Below, one piece after another: positions 43,975 to 53,468 of a DNA stretch of 64,000 nt. The stretch is from contig JACJYO010000006.1 of the NCBI GenBank assembly GCA_020636075.1, forward strand, positions 186,001-250,000. Reading direction: 5' to 3'. Numbering within the stretch: position 1 is the stretch's first letter; every line of letters starts with the position of its first letter. The notes under the pieces are model-generated. The model was not told the DNA's origin and did not search any database. It saw nothing but the letters and a program-made list of their open reading frames with translations. This stretch comes from Lewinellaceae bacterium (GTDB taxonomy: Bacteria > Bacteroidota > Bacteroidia > Chitinophagales > Saprospiraceae). The translations under genes were made by a program, and so were the position numbers.

Positions 43975-44823
43975 TTAAGTTCTTGCCAAGGCCCGTTCCT
44001 GTTTTCGTTGTACCCTTCGGGAAACCATGATACTTACCTCATACAGGCAGTATAACGGAATAGCGACGATGGTTTGGGAAACCACATCCGGCGGCGTGAT
44101 GATGGCCGCCACGATCAGGATGGCTACTACGGCATGCCGGCGATACATCCGCAAGGACTTGTATCCGACAATTCCGATTTTTGTCAGGAAATACGCGACC
44201 ACCGGCATTTCAAAGATCAGGCCCGTCGGAATAGTAAACATGGTCATGTACGTCACGTAAGAGTCCAGCGTGGGCGAAACCTGCGCACCCTCGATTGTAT
44301 AGCCTGCAAGAAAATTGATCGAAAAGGCGGCAATTACAAAGTAGCCGAATGCGACCCCCAGGAGAAACAAAAAGGAGCATATGCCAACAATGCCCCGGAT
44401 CGTTTTTTTCTCGCTATCCAACAAGCCCGGCTGAATAAATTTCCAGAACTCCCACAGGATAAACGGAAACGCACCGATAAAGCCCAGCCAAAACGAAATA
44501 TACAGGTGTTGCATCAGCACCTCACCCAACTGCCGGGTTATGATGGTAAAGTCCACCGGTGCGAAACAAAGGTTTTCTCCCAAACCGGCACTGTGCGAAA
44601 TACTGCACAATACCCGGTAGGTCAGGAAATCCGGGTTGCGTGGCCCAAACATCAGGGTGTTGAAAATGAATTCTTTGTTGAGAAAACAAACCGTACCGAC
44701 AACGGCAATTGCCAACGCCGAACGCAGGATATGCTTGCGCAACTCGGCAATGTGCTCGAAAAAAGACATCTCGCCTTTTTCCTTCCGTTGTTCTTCTATT
44801 TCGTGTAACTGATCAATGGGCAT
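43975..44823 (-). CDS. tatC: Sec-independent translocase subunit TatC
   Basis: 282 residues with six predicted membrane helices. The N-terminal cytoplasmic signature MSFFEHIAELRKHILRSALA is the TatC signal-peptide-binding region. FILWEFWKFIQPGLLDSEKK and the GLIFEMPVVAYFL helix are also typical. A short insertion after the first helix (about 60-95, with two cysteines in VLCSISHSAGLGENLCFAP) is longer than in E. coli TatC (258 residues). TatC recognises twin-arginine signals and works with TatA, encoded at 21038-21253. The stop codon overlaps the edge of repeat D. Confidence 0.94.
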   Translation of the reverse strand: MPIDQLHEIEEQRKEKGEMSFFEHIAELRKHILRSALAIAVVGTVCFLNKEFIFNTLMFGPRNPDFLTYRVLCSISHSAGLGENLCFAPVDFTIITRQLGEVLMQHLYISFWLGFIGAFPFILWEFWKFIQPGLLDSEKKTIRGIVGICSFLFLLGVAFGYFVIAAFSINFLAGYTIEGAQVSPTLDSYVTYMTMFTIPTGLIFEMPVVAYFLTKIGIVGYKSLRMYRRHAVVAILIVAAIITPPDVVSQTIVAIPLYCLYEVSIMVSRRVQRKQERALART

Positions 44824-44895
44824 AGTTCTGGTGCATCGCTGCTCTTAGACCGGGCAAAGGTAAAAGGTTTAAGGATTGTGCAGCACGCCAAACAG

Positions 44896-45648
44896 CTAAA
44901 TGCGTTTAACCTGCCGGGTGTCCAAAAAATAGAACCATTCGCGGTCTCCCCGAAAAATCGGGCCACCAGGATACCTGGCTGTGAAGTCGAGGCTTAGCCA
45001 GCAGTTGCCACTGTCATCAATGCGGTAGTGAATTTGCGTGCCTTTGCCCAGTTTGTATCGGCGTTGCAGGTAGCGCGCAATGGCCTCGATATTCTTTTTG
45101 CCCAGGCAAACTTCAGCAAAACTGTGATTGCCTAAAGTGTTGCTTTTCGAAAGCACGATGCGGGTGCGCCCGCCAATAGCAAACAAGGCAGTGGCAATAC
45201 AAATCGCCTGATCGTCGCAGTCGCCGGCCAGCAGTTGCCAGGAACGGGAAGCAGGGGAGAGGTATTCTTCCGAAACCGGATCGTGCATGTATCGCCAATT
45301 AGGGCAGAGGTATTCGTACACGTCGCATATCTGGGCGATATTGAAGTTGCCGGCATGCTGCGGCGGAACGAGGAGCAGCACGTGGTCACGCAATTCCCGG
45401 AAATTACAGGCGGCATGCAGTTCGGCAAAATTGATGGTGGGGAAAGCGTAATGCACGTCGGTGTAGGTGTCCGGCAGGTTTTCTACGGGGTTTTGCACAA
45501 AGGTATTTGGGGCGGGTTGGTTTTGGTTTTCAACAAAAATGGTGTTGAGCGTTCTTCTGGTAAAATCGGTGATAAAAAAGATGAAGAGGCAGAGCGCCAT
45601 GAAAAAGTAAAACAGGTAAGTCAGGCATCCATGTATAAGTCCTTTCAT
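44896..45648 (-). CDS. Transglutaminase-like membrane protein
   Basis: 250 residues. One N-terminal membrane segment (YLFYFFMALCLFIFFITDF) is followed by an external domain with the likely papain-like triad: Cys in LLAGDCDDQAICIA, His in GNHSFAEVCL and Asp in WLSLDFTA. The arrangement of these motifs matches bacterial transglutaminase-like proteins, which may act as peptidases or cross-linking enzymes. Substrate unknown. The gene stands alone, about 70 bp upstream of tatC on the same strand. The interval from 45649 to 45892 holds only diverged GGCGAA-type repeat remnants. Confidence 0.72.
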   Translation of the reverse strand: MKGLIHGCLTYLFYFFMALCLFIFFITDFTRRTLNTIFVENQNQPAPNTFVQNPVENLPDTYTDVHYAFPTINFAELHAACNFRELRDHVLLLVPPQHAGNFNIAQICDVYEYLCPNWRYMHDPVSEEYLSPASRSWQLLAGDCDDQAICIATALFAIGGRTRIVLSKSNTLGNHSFAEVCLGKKNIEAIARYLQRRYKLGKGTQIHYRIDDSGNCWLSLDFTARYPGGPIFRGDREWFYFLDTRQVKRI

Positions 45649-45892
45649 AACTGTTGAAATCGACGGGAATGGTGAGCCGTTTCATTCACCTATAAAAGGC
45701 GAATTCAAAAACCCCGGAAAGGCGAAGTCGAATTTCGGCAGAGTTCGCCTGCCCGGCAAAAACTTCGCCCTTAGCCATGTATAAATGAACTGTAAATGGC
45801 TGCAAATCAATTAAAAATGGCAAAAGCCCCGTCAGAATTTGAAATTCGAAGGAGCGGCAAACATGTGTGGGAAAGCTGCAAAAATCGCCAGA

Positions 45893-47518
45893 TCAAACTG
45901 CATAGGTCTGCCAACGGATCGTGCGCAGATCCGGGTCGGCACAGCGTTCGGGATCGAACGAAAACGGCTTACGGGTCAGAATGAGCGTCTGACTGAGGTA
46001 TTCGTGCAATGGAGGGAATTGCTCGTAGGCACTGATTGCGCTGCGAATACCTTTGCGGATCGATTCGGTTTTGTTGTTATCAAACCGGAAGCGCTTCAGG
46101 TTCTCATAGGTTTCGAAAATCATTTCGAGGGTGAGCGGGGTGGCTTTATGCGGCCAGTTCAGCTCTTTCAGTTTTTTTAAGGCACGCGCGCGTTCCTGGC
46201 GCCATTCATGCCAGTTGTGCGTGGTCAGGGCATTTGCAATGGCGTAATATTTAAGCCAATAGGCCAATTGGTGTTCAGCCGGAGTACCGGGGTCCAATCG
46301 GTGTTGTTTTAAAAATGCAAGGTCCTCCTTGAGCGTCTGGTAGTCCATCCGAACCTTGTCCGGGTCAATCCGCGCAAGATCATCCGTATCATCGTAAGTC
46401 ACACCGCTTTGCCGCAACACCAGGTACAATTCCTGCCACTCAATCCGTTCGTTGGGGTTGCTCAGCAATTGGTGGATCGCTACCATACCCTGCTTGTAGC
46501 CGTGATTGAGCGCGATGGTTTTGCCCGCAAAACGGATAATCCAGTTTTCATTCATGTCTTTATACCAGGCAAAAGCAGGCTTTGGCGGCGGTACCGGCGG
46601 TTGTTCCGGTTCTGGAACCTCCCGGATAAGTTGATGCGCTGTAGTATCATCGAAAGCGGCTCTTAGCCGGTTGCGCAGGGCATTCAGCTGTGCTACTTCC
46701 GCTGCAATTTTCCGATGATGATCAATCCAGCACCGGTTCCATTCTTCCGCAAGCCGGGTAAAAAGTTTGGAAAGTTTGCGCGAGCAACGCCTGGTCAATT
46801 TGGCAAACCCGGCGTCTTCGTGAAACATTTGCCCGGCTTCGGTAAGCCTGAAAGACGAAAGTTCAAAGACGGCATCAATCGCCGAAAAGCCGTACGACAA
46901 GCGGATGCGCAACGCACAGGCCTGTTCGCCAAACGCGTCGGTGGTATGTCCGTTCCCCTCCAGTTCCTCCCCGGCGGTCTGGTAGGTATGCCGGCAGGGA
47001 TTGAGCCACTTGGACACCAATGCACAATAAGCATCGCGCAGATCGGACACCGTGCCGATGTTCAACAGGGTAGCGGCGTCAAATGCCTGCTGAAGGGTTT
47101 CTTCCAGGCACTCATGCGCAATGTTGAACAGCGTGGAATAGTAGCTGAACAAATGCCGCATCGGGTTGGCAGCCAGCTGTTTTTCAAATTGCATGACCAG
47201 AAAACCCAACGGAGCAGAAAACAGCGAAATAGGTAGGGCTACACTTTTATGACTCGGGTTGAAAGCAGTTGAAATAAGTAAGGCTTCCTGATTGCGCAGC
47301 ATGGCTGCCAGTTCGGAACCATTGAATTCACCCAAATATTTAGGCGGAGGGAGCGGACTGCCTCCAAGTGCATATTCAAACAGAACCAGCCGGCCGCCGT
47401 CGTCAAGCTCAAGCCAATAAATGACGGGCTCCTGACCAACGGGCAGCTGATTGGCATGGATAGCTTCGTGTGTTCTGGTAATAACAGAAGGGACAACAGG
47501 GGTAGCGGAAGTGGGCAT
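45893..47518 (-). CDS. Unknown protein with possible DNA-binding-like C-terminal domain
   Basis: 541 residues, soluble, with no signal. A proline-rich spacer (EVPEPEQPPVPPPKP) near residue 310 divides it. The N-terminal part is unfamiliar. The C-terminal part starts WIIRFAGKTIALNHGYKQGMVAIHQLLSNPNERIEWQELY, continues through a charged helical region (ALKKLKELN), and ends with ESIRKGIRSAISAYEQF and PLHEYLSQTLILTRKPFSF. This order resembles a winged-helix-like C-terminal domain that I recall from many large bacterial regulators (FxGK.V.L.D..G..YLA.LL..PG, later RKAV..RI..AI). It is divergent from a two-gene operon with unfamiliar proteins. Confidence 0.55.
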   Translation of the reverse strand: MPTSATPVVPSVITRTHEAIHANQLPVGQEPVIYWLELDDGGRLVLFEYALGGSPLPPPKYLGEFNGSELAAMLRNQEALLISTAFNPSHKSVALPISLFSAPLGFLVMQFEKQLAANPMRHLFSYYSTLFNIAHECLEETLQQAFDAATLLNIGTVSDLRDAYCALVSKWLNPCRHTYQTAGEELEGNGHTTDAFGEQACALRIRLSYGFSAIDAVFELSSFRLTEAGQMFHEDAGFAKLTRRCSRKLSKLFTRLAEEWNRCWIDHHRKIAAEVAQLNALRNRLRAAFDDTTAHQLIREVPEPEQPPVPPPKPAFAWYKDMNENWIIRFAGKTIALNHGYKQGMVAIHQLLSNPNERIEWQELYLVLRQSGVTYDDTDDLARIDPDKVRMDYQTLKEDLAFLKQHRLDPGTPAEHQLAYWLKYYAIANALTTHNWHEWRQERARALKKLKELNWPHKATPLTLEMIFETYENLKRFRFDNNKTESIRKGIRSAISAYEQFPPLHEYLSQTLILTRKPFSFDPERCADPDLRTIRWQTYAV

Positions 47519-47645
47519 TTATGGAAGTTTAGTAATGGAAAATATTTGGTACGCCACTAGAGCCAGCTGTCTGGGGAAATACTAAACTCAGGATTAAAGG
47601 ATGATTAATTTATAACGATTCAATTTTTTATGTATTACCTTTTAG

Positions 47646-47693
47646 TATAAGGCGAATTTCAAATTCGATTGCGAATTTGAAATTCGCCTTATA
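47646..47693. repeat. Perfect 22-bp hairpin between divergent genes
   Basis: TATAAGGCGAATTTCAAATT and two more bases pair perfectly with the complement across a 4-nt ATTG loop. It lies in the 378-bp divergent gap (47519-47896) between the two long unfamiliar transcription units. Otherwise the gap is AT-rich, with no gene and no clear promoter seen. It could be an operator, a cruciform or a mobile palindrome; related GGCGAATT fragments occur near 45700. Confidence 0.75.
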
Positions 47694-47896
47694 GGGTAAA
47701 TGGCGCCTACAAACTTTTATGCATGTAAAAACAGACTGGTTGAAAGGCTGCAACAACTGTTAGTTTTCACATGCTGCTCATGGCTGTTTAATCCGCACGC
47801 ACGGCGCTACTTTCAAACCGCGTATAATAGCTCCTGGCGATGTTGTCACTGAAGCGTAAGAACCCGTTCTCATCACTTCACCTAACTCGAACCATT

Positions 47897-48802
47897 ATGC
47901 CTTTAAATCAGCCTGTGTCCAATAATAAGGCTCTAATCCATCCTTTTCCCCTTATCGACCGCCTGAGCGATCTCCCGCTAGAACAACAAGAACTCCTGCT
48001 ATCGGATGTACTCCGGGGTCAGATCAGACCCGAATACATGGCGTTGGCACACCGTGCCGCACCGCTGTTCGACTTGCCGGCTTTTCTGTTACCTGGCCCG
48101 GCTGAACAATTACTACAGTTGCTTATTCTGCAACCCCCACTATGGTTTGATAACCACCAGAATTTTCTGGAGCGCACTTTTCTAATAGCCTTGCAGGAAA
48201 ACAATGAGCGGCTGCTAGCGCGGCTGAAAGCATTGATCGCCGGTGTCCGTTCCGGATTGAGCAATAATTTTTTTAAAAAAATACTCGCCCAGCCGCAGCT
48301 GAACAAACAGCACGAACTAGACCTGTGGCTGCTTCGGGTAAAAATACTTGAAGGTAAATCGGAACGCCCCGGTTTTGTTTTTGACCTCCCGCGGGCTGCC
48401 CGGGAAATTAACCCGGAAGAAAAACCACACCTCGCGCCAGTCATCCTCTACGCATTTCGCAAAACAAGCCCGCTCGCCGGAATCCGGCTGCTCGTTCATT
48501 TTTTGTATCCCAAAGACAAGTTAGTGCCCGATGAATCCTGGGAGTGGCAGTATCCCTATATTCTGGCTTATGCCAGAGAGTGTTTTTACTACCAGTTAAA
48601 AGATAAGATCCCGCTCAACTATGGAGAACTGAAAGCCTTATTCGAGCCTTATCCACACAATCATTGGCTAAAAATGCTTTACCAGGAAATTCTTTCCCAG
48701 CCGGAAATGATCGAACTGCAGGCCTGGTATGAAGAAAATAAACAGCAAGATGCCCCGGCACTCAATATCGCCAACCAGCTGAACGAATTTTTTAAAGTCT
48801 GA
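47897..48802 (+). CDS. Unknown soluble helical protein, first gene of a two-gene operon
   Basis: 301 residues from ATG 47897. It is all-helical in appearance, with long leucine-rich stretches (LERTFLIALQENNERLLARLKALIAGV) and aromatic C-terminal segments (WEWQYPYILAYARECFYYQL). No signal peptide, membrane segment or known catalytic motif is visible. The next gene begins 12 bp after the stop codon, so the two proteins are very probably made together and may interact. I do not recognise the family. Confidence 0.6.
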   Translation: MPLNQPVSNNKALIHPFPLIDRLSDLPLEQQELLLSDVLRGQIRPEYMALAHRAAPLFDLPAFLLPGPAEQLLQLLILQPPLWFDNHQNFLERTFLIALQENNERLLARLKALIAGVRSGLSNNFFKKILAQPQLNKQHELDLWLLRVKILEGKSERPGFVFDLPRAAREINPEEKPHLAPVILYAFRKTSPLAGIRLLVHFLYPKDKLVPDESWEWQYPYILAYARECFYYQLKDKIPLNYGELKALFEPYPHNHWLKMLYQEILSQPEMIELQAWYEENKQQDAPALNIANQLNEFFKV

Positions 48803-48814
48803 ATCCGTTAAACT

Positions 48815-51256
48815 ATGAAAAAAGCCAGTTCATCCGCTGCTTCAGGCAACTCCTCTGTGCTGGACAAGCCCGTACTGAACTACAGACTTTCGCGCGAACT
48901 CGTTGCTGATATTAAAGCCTTGTATGCCCTTGATCAGGAAGAAGAAAAAGGTATTCAACCTGAAATTTTTATCGACACCGCCGGTATTATCGACATGCTG
49001 CTTGGCCTGGAAATGGTGTGCCGCGGCGAAATATTCCGGCGCGATCTGCTGAACGAGCCGTCCATGCTCGTTTATGCCATGTGCCACCGGGGCTGGCTGG
49101 GCACGATAAGTCTGCTGGCGCCGCATACCGAAGAACTTATCTGGAAATTACGCGACAACCAAAGCCCGCCCTTCCACGATGCCGTGCGAACCGGAAATCC
49201 TTCGCTGGAAAACGAACTTTGGTATTGGGTAGACCCTTCCCGTGAAATTATCGGTTTTGTGCCCAAAGACGACAAAGAACGCAAGCGCTGGCTGACCCGC
49301 CTGAAAGCGGAGTCGCCTTCTTTATTTAAGGCCTTTTATTTGTTGGAAGACCATCTTTCCTGGAAAACCCGGTTTAAGTCGCTCAAGGAAAACAATGTTA
49401 TCAACCTGAGCATCGACCCCCACTACCGGCTCAATGAAATTACCGATAGCCCTTTTTTTAAAGAACTACTCGAGTTTTTTAACCGCGAACGCACCTGGAA
49501 AAGTTCGAATAACTACCTCGATGCAGTAGCGCTTTGCCTGCTGGATACCAAACTGCGTGCCTTCGAACAAAATTCCAAAGACGGCACCGCCAAACTCCCC
49601 TTGTTCTTCTCCGACCAACAGCATATCCTGAATGCCGTACGCCATTTTGCTTCAAAACCGCGTGAAGACGGGAGCATCCCCTTTGCCTGCCGGTTGAATG
49701 GCGAGCCGTTTCAAATTGTCATGGACGCCAATTTTTTCATCCTCTACGGTGTAAAAAGCGAAATGAAACGCAAGAAAAATATCGGCTACCGCAGTTTTTT
49801 TGAACACCTGGATACGCACATGACGGATAACCCGGCCGGTGGAGGCTCCAGCCCCTGGGAAAGCAAGCTGCTGCATAAGCGCCGGCAGCTGATCGAAAAC
49901 CGGATGAACTTTGTACGATATTTTGAAGAAAAAATGCTCGTGGAGTTTTTCAACCGTTGGTGGGAAGATGCCCGCGAAAATGAAATCGAGCGGCTGTTCG
50001 AACCCGGCCTGGACCCTGAAGCAAAAAAACAACGTGAAAAAGAAGTCAACGACTTCATCGCCGAAGAACGGCAGCGCCTGGAAGATCTCTTTGAACCATA
50101 CAAAGGCCGGATGGAACTGATTAAAAAGATATGGGATGGCTTCCAGGAAATGAAAAGTCGCATAGAAACCCGGTTCCCCCAGCGCGACGAACGCCTTGAT
50201 GTATACAAGGAATTGGCGCTGCGGTTCTCCTATCCGGAAGAAACCTGCGAAGACATTCAAACCCTGGTGAATGAAATTTACAATGCCGTTCATAGCAAAG
50301 ATGAGCCTGCCCTGGAAAACCATAAAGCCAATGTCGTGACCTTCCTGCTCGGCGCATTGTTCGACGATTTGGATTATAAGCCCAACCCCGCGGCGCTAAA
50401 ATTAAATCTCAAAAATCTCGGGAAAGGCCTGGCCGTATTGTGGACCTTCGAATTCTACGACCTTGTATCCTACATCTGTACCCTCGTCCGCAACCTGTAC
50501 CAGCCCATTTTACCGCCGGGCGACAAATACCCCGACGCCACTACTGCAATGTTGCACGCCGCCGCTATTTTACTGGGCAATAATCCTGATCGAAAAAAAG
50601 CCAATGTGATCATCGAGTGTGTGCGGGGCAAGTTCGACCAAGCCAGCTACAAAGTTCAAATCGGGCTTTCGTATGTCTACTATTTGCTTTGGCTCCGGAC
50701 GGTGGATTCCATCAACTTTCCAGAACTGGCCCGGATCAACTACCCGGACTACACAGTTTCCGACGAAGCTGAGGAATACCTGAATCGCTCCATTTATTAC
50801 AGTAAAGCGGCCCTGAGTTGGCTGGAATCCCGGAAACGGGATTTTGGCGAAGAAGCAAAAACCAAATACCGAGACCGCCGGTACTTTTATGCCCTGAACA
50901 ATTACCTCTTCTTCATCACGATGAAGGAGAGCCCGGATGATTTTAAAGAAATGGTAGTTTGGGCACGCAAACTGGAAGAATCAGGCCGGATCGACGATGT
51001 CTGGCAGGATGCCCGTTTTTCGGATACGCTGGCCCGTTTTTATTTCCGCCTTGCCTTGCTTTCCACGGAAAAAGACTGGTTTTCCCACTATTTACAACAA
51101 GGCATTGCTTTTAACAAACGTTCCCTCGGGGGAGGCCTTCAATCTAAAAACATCTACCAACATTTGGAACGGGAACTAACCGAAGCAAAACTGCGCGGTT
51201 TTGAAGGGATTAAAACGGTGCTGCAGCAGACGCCAACTCCTGCGGCAGCAAGTTGA
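48815..51256 (+). CDS. Large protein with PIN-like N-terminal domain
   Basis: 813 residues, soluble. Within about 1-280, acidic positions fit a PIN-like nuclease: FIDTAGIIDMLLG (first Asp, compare FLDTNVLIDLL), APHTEELIWKL (Glu), NNYLDAVALCLLD (third Asp, compare NDLLDALALA) and FFSDQQHIL (late Asp). The rest is helical, with a charged coiled-coil segment (about 400-470, EIERLFEP to FEPYKGRMELIKKIWDGF) and repeat-like helices toward the end. The gene follows its 301-residue partner by 12 bp. Nuclease activity is inferred from motif spacing alone. No defence-specific partner is recognised. Confidence 0.5.
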   Translation: MKKASSSAASGNSSVLDKPVLNYRLSRELVADIKALYALDQEEEKGIQPEIFIDTAGIIDMLLGLEMVCRGEIFRRDLLNEPSMLVYAMCHRGWLGTISLLAPHTEELIWKLRDNQSPPFHDAVRTGNPSLENELWYWVDPSREIIGFVPKDDKERKRWLTRLKAESPSLFKAFYLLEDHLSWKTRFKSLKENNVINLSIDPHYRLNEITDSPFFKELLEFFNRERTWKSSNNYLDAVALCLLDTKLRAFEQNSKDGTAKLPLFFSDQQHILNAVRHFASKPREDGSIPFACRLNGEPFQIVMDANFFILYGVKSEMKRKKNIGYRSFFEHLDTHMTDNPAGGGSSPWESKLLHKRRQLIENRMNFVRYFEEKMLVEFFNRWWEDARENEIERLFEPGLDPEAKKQREKEVNDFIAEERQRLEDLFEPYKGRMELIKKIWDGFQEMKSRIETRFPQRDERLDVYKELALRFSYPEETCEDIQTLVNEIYNAVHSKDEPALENHKANVVTFLLGALFDDLDYKPNPAALKLNLKNLGKGLAVLWTFEFYDLVSYICTLVRNLYQPILPPGDKYPDATTAMLHAAAILLGNNPDRKKANVIIECVRGKFDQASYKVQIGLSYVYYLLWLRTVDSINFPELARINYPDYTVSDEAEEYLNRSIYYSKAALSWLESRKRDFGEEAKTKYRDRRYFYALNNYLFFITMKESPDDFKEMVVWARKLEESGRIDDVWQDARFSDTLARFYFRLALLSTEKDWFSHYLQQGIAFNKRSLGGGLQSKNIYQHLERELTEAKLRGFEGIKTVLQQTPTPAAAS

Positions 51257-51267
51257 CGAACACAGCA

Positions 51268-53286
51268 TCAGTCTATTCGCCACGCCACCCCGCCAAAAAA
51301 CCATGCCCCGCTTCCTGGCTCGTAAAATCGACCGCCACCGGCGTTCAGCCGAACATTATTAAAATAACGGGTGCCCAAAACATTGTCGGTGCCCAGAAAA
51401 ATTTCCAGATGCCGTCGGGAATAGCCCAGCCGAAAATTCGCCAACACATACGCGTCCACAGGAACTGCATTGGCATCGTCGGCAAAAAACCGACCCGTAT
51501 ACCGCACTTGCATCCTGCTGAAAATGCCGCTCGTGTGCCGGTATTGTACCTCTGCCATACCCCAATGCTGCGGCAAGCCCGGTAGATTCCTGCCCGAAAA
51601 ATTGCCGGCCGGTGTTTCGTATTGCCGGTAGGTGAAGGCAACCCAGGTATAATTCAGCCCCAACTCCAGGCCGCGCAGCGGCAGCCAGCGCAAAGCCAAT
51701 TCCAGCCCCTGGCGTTGCGTTTTTCCGGCATTCCGGTAAAATGTGCGCCCGGGAAAATCGATCAGCTCGTACGGACTAAGTTCATCCTGTGTTACCGCCC
51801 TAAAAAATGCAACCTCCCAGGCAAATCCCAGTGGCCATTGCCCCCGAACGCCGGCTTCAGCCGACAGCGTTCGTTGTGGGCGCAGATCTTCGTTGAAACC
51901 GCCACTGTTGTCGGGCCGGGCGCTGAGTTCAGCCAGGGTAGGAGTTTCAAAATTGGTGCTCATATTGGCATAAACATGCAACTGGCGGTGCAGCCGCAGC
52001 ACCAACCCGCCCCAGGGACTTGCCCGTTGGTAGTTTGAATGGCCCGATTGCAGGCCGTCAGATTCAAAAAAATCGTCGACGGCCAGCCGAACCAGATCGA
52101 AGCGGCAACCTCCGCTAAACGTCCAACGCGGCGCCGGCGTCCATTCCGCCAGGGTGTACAACCCGGCACTGGAAAACGTTTCCTGTTGGTCGAGCGATTG
52201 TTGGCCGCGTTGGCCATCGAGGTTGTCGTAGCGTTGTCGCTGATCGGCCTGGCGATCGAGGTCAACCCCTGTGGTGAACCGCCAGTTTTTTTCCAAAAAA
52301 TCGTATTGCGCGCCACCGCCGGCAAACCAGCGCTGGAAAGCTGCCTGTCCACCGTTTTGAAACGGCAGGCGATTTTCAAAATCCCGCCAGGTGGAGTAGC
52401 CGCGCAAGCGAATCTGCTGGTTTTTGCGCCATTTTTTTTCAAATACCAGGCCGATGCGCCCTTGTTGCACCGATTCGCCGGCATCGTAGCGCAGATTTGT
52501 TGCAGTCGCGGCGCGGCGGTCGTTATCCACTTGTGTCAGGGTTAACGCACCGGGGTCATCGGCGCGCGGACTGTTGACGTAATTGAGTAAAATTTTGAAT
52601 TGACGGCTCGAGTCCGGTGTCCAGGCCCATTGACCATTGGCCAGCGTGCTGCGCATGGCAGCATGTTTGCGGTACCCGTCGAGGCCCAGATGGCTCAGCG
52701 AAAACTGAAACCCGTTATTTTTAAATGAGCCGCCGCCCGAAGCATGCAATTGCCGGAATCCAAAACTCCCCCCGGTCAGCCGCACATAGCCGAAATGCTG
52801 TTCCGGGACTGGCGCGCTGGAAATGCTGATCACCCCGCCGGAGGCATTGCCGTACAAGCCGCTTGAAGCGCCGCGCAACACCTCGATACGGTCTACAGTG
52901 GCCAGGTCAAGATTGTCCAATTGCGCCTGCCCGTCGGGCGCCGACTCCGGGATGCCGTCGAGCAGTAGTTTGATCCCGCGAATCCCAAAGGCCGCCCGCG
53001 CACCAAAACCCCGTATGGCGATGCGCAGGTCCTGTGCAAAATTGGCATCGTTGAGCATGAACACCCCGGGTACGGCGCCCAAACTTTCCTGCAGGGTCAG
53101 TTGGGGTTGGGCCTCCCGGATATACCGGCCATCCAGCACACTGACCGCCAGGGGGCTGGTATTGGAGTTGGCAGGTAGCCGCGTTGCCGAAATGGTGATG
53201 GTGCGCAGGGTATCCAGGCGGGTGGAGTCGGTCTGCGCGGGGAGCAGACCGGGGAGGAGGCATAGCGCGGGGAGAATTTTTTTCAT
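51268..53286 (-). CDS. TonB-dependent receptor
   Basis: 672 residues. Signal peptide (KKILPALCLLPGLLPAQ); then a TonB-box-like stretch (LRTITISATRLPA); plug domain with LQESLGAVPGVFMLND, LRIAIRGFGARAAFGIRGIKLLLDG and VDRIEVLRGASSGLYGNASGGVI. A barrel follows, ending ...PGSGAWFFGGVAWRID. It lacks the CarboxypepD_reg domain seen in the receptor at 3146-5725. The small barrel and plug fit siderophore- or metal-complex receptors (FecA/FhuE-like), but the ligand is unknown. ATG 53286 gives the signal peptide; the earlier frame start at 53346 lies in repeat F. Confidence 0.88.
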   Translation of the reverse strand: MKKILPALCLLPGLLPAQTDSTRLDTLRTITISATRLPANSNTSPLAVSVLDGRYIREAQPQLTLQESLGAVPGVFMLNDANFAQDLRIAIRGFGARAAFGIRGIKLLLDGIPESAPDGQAQLDNLDLATVDRIEVLRGASSGLYGNASGGVISISSAPVPEQHFGYVRLTGGSFGFRQLHASGGGSFKNNGFQFSLSHLGLDGYRKHAAMRSTLANGQWAWTPDSSRQFKILLNYVNSPRADDPGALTLTQVDNDRRAATATNLRYDAGESVQQGRIGLVFEKKWRKNQQIRLRGYSTWRDFENRLPFQNGGQAAFQRWFAGGGAQYDFLEKNWRFTTGVDLDRQADQRQRYDNLDGQRGQQSLDQQETFSSAGLYTLAEWTPAPRWTFSGGCRFDLVRLAVDDFFESDGLQSGHSNYQRASPWGGLVLRLHRQLHVYANMSTNFETPTLAELSARPDNSGGFNEDLRPQRTLSAEAGVRGQWPLGFAWEVAFFRAVTQDELSPYELIDFPGRTFYRNAGKTQRQGLELALRWLPLRGLELGLNYTWVAFTYRQYETPAGNFSGRNLPGLPQHWGMAEVQYRHTSGIFSRMQVRYTGRFFADDANAVPVDAYVLANFRLGYSRRHLEIFLGTDNVLGTRYFNNVRLNAGGGRFYEPGSGAWFFGGVAWRID

Positions 53287-53325
53287 GCAAACTTGGGTTG
53301 AAAAGGCAATTACACCTTTGTAATA

Positions 53326-53468
53326 AAGAGCCCGTAGGGCTGTCATTTTAGTAGAAATTTATGACCATAGAAATAAAAGCGCCGTAGGTGCAGCATTATA
53401 ATGGCACGCCTACGGCGTTTGGAAAATTGGCAACCTGCTTCTACTATAATATCAGCCCTACGGGCTTT
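53326..53468. repeat. Family F nested palindromes (GCCCGTAGGGCT outer, GCCGTAGGTGC inner)
   Basis: Outer arms GAGCCCGTAGGGCTG and CAGCCCTACGGGCTT enclose inner arms GCGCCGTAGGTGCAG and ACGCCTACGGCGTT, with TTTTAGTAG/CTACTATAA shoulders. The 438-bp gap between the receptor and the sugar dehydrogenase gene contains this element. I see nothing else convincing in it. Confidence 0.8.

Noticed and set aside
53326..53468. Possible CRISPR array in repeat-rich gaps
   Set aside because: The repeats are palindromic pairs without regular unique spacers, there are at most two to four units, and no cas gene is in the window.
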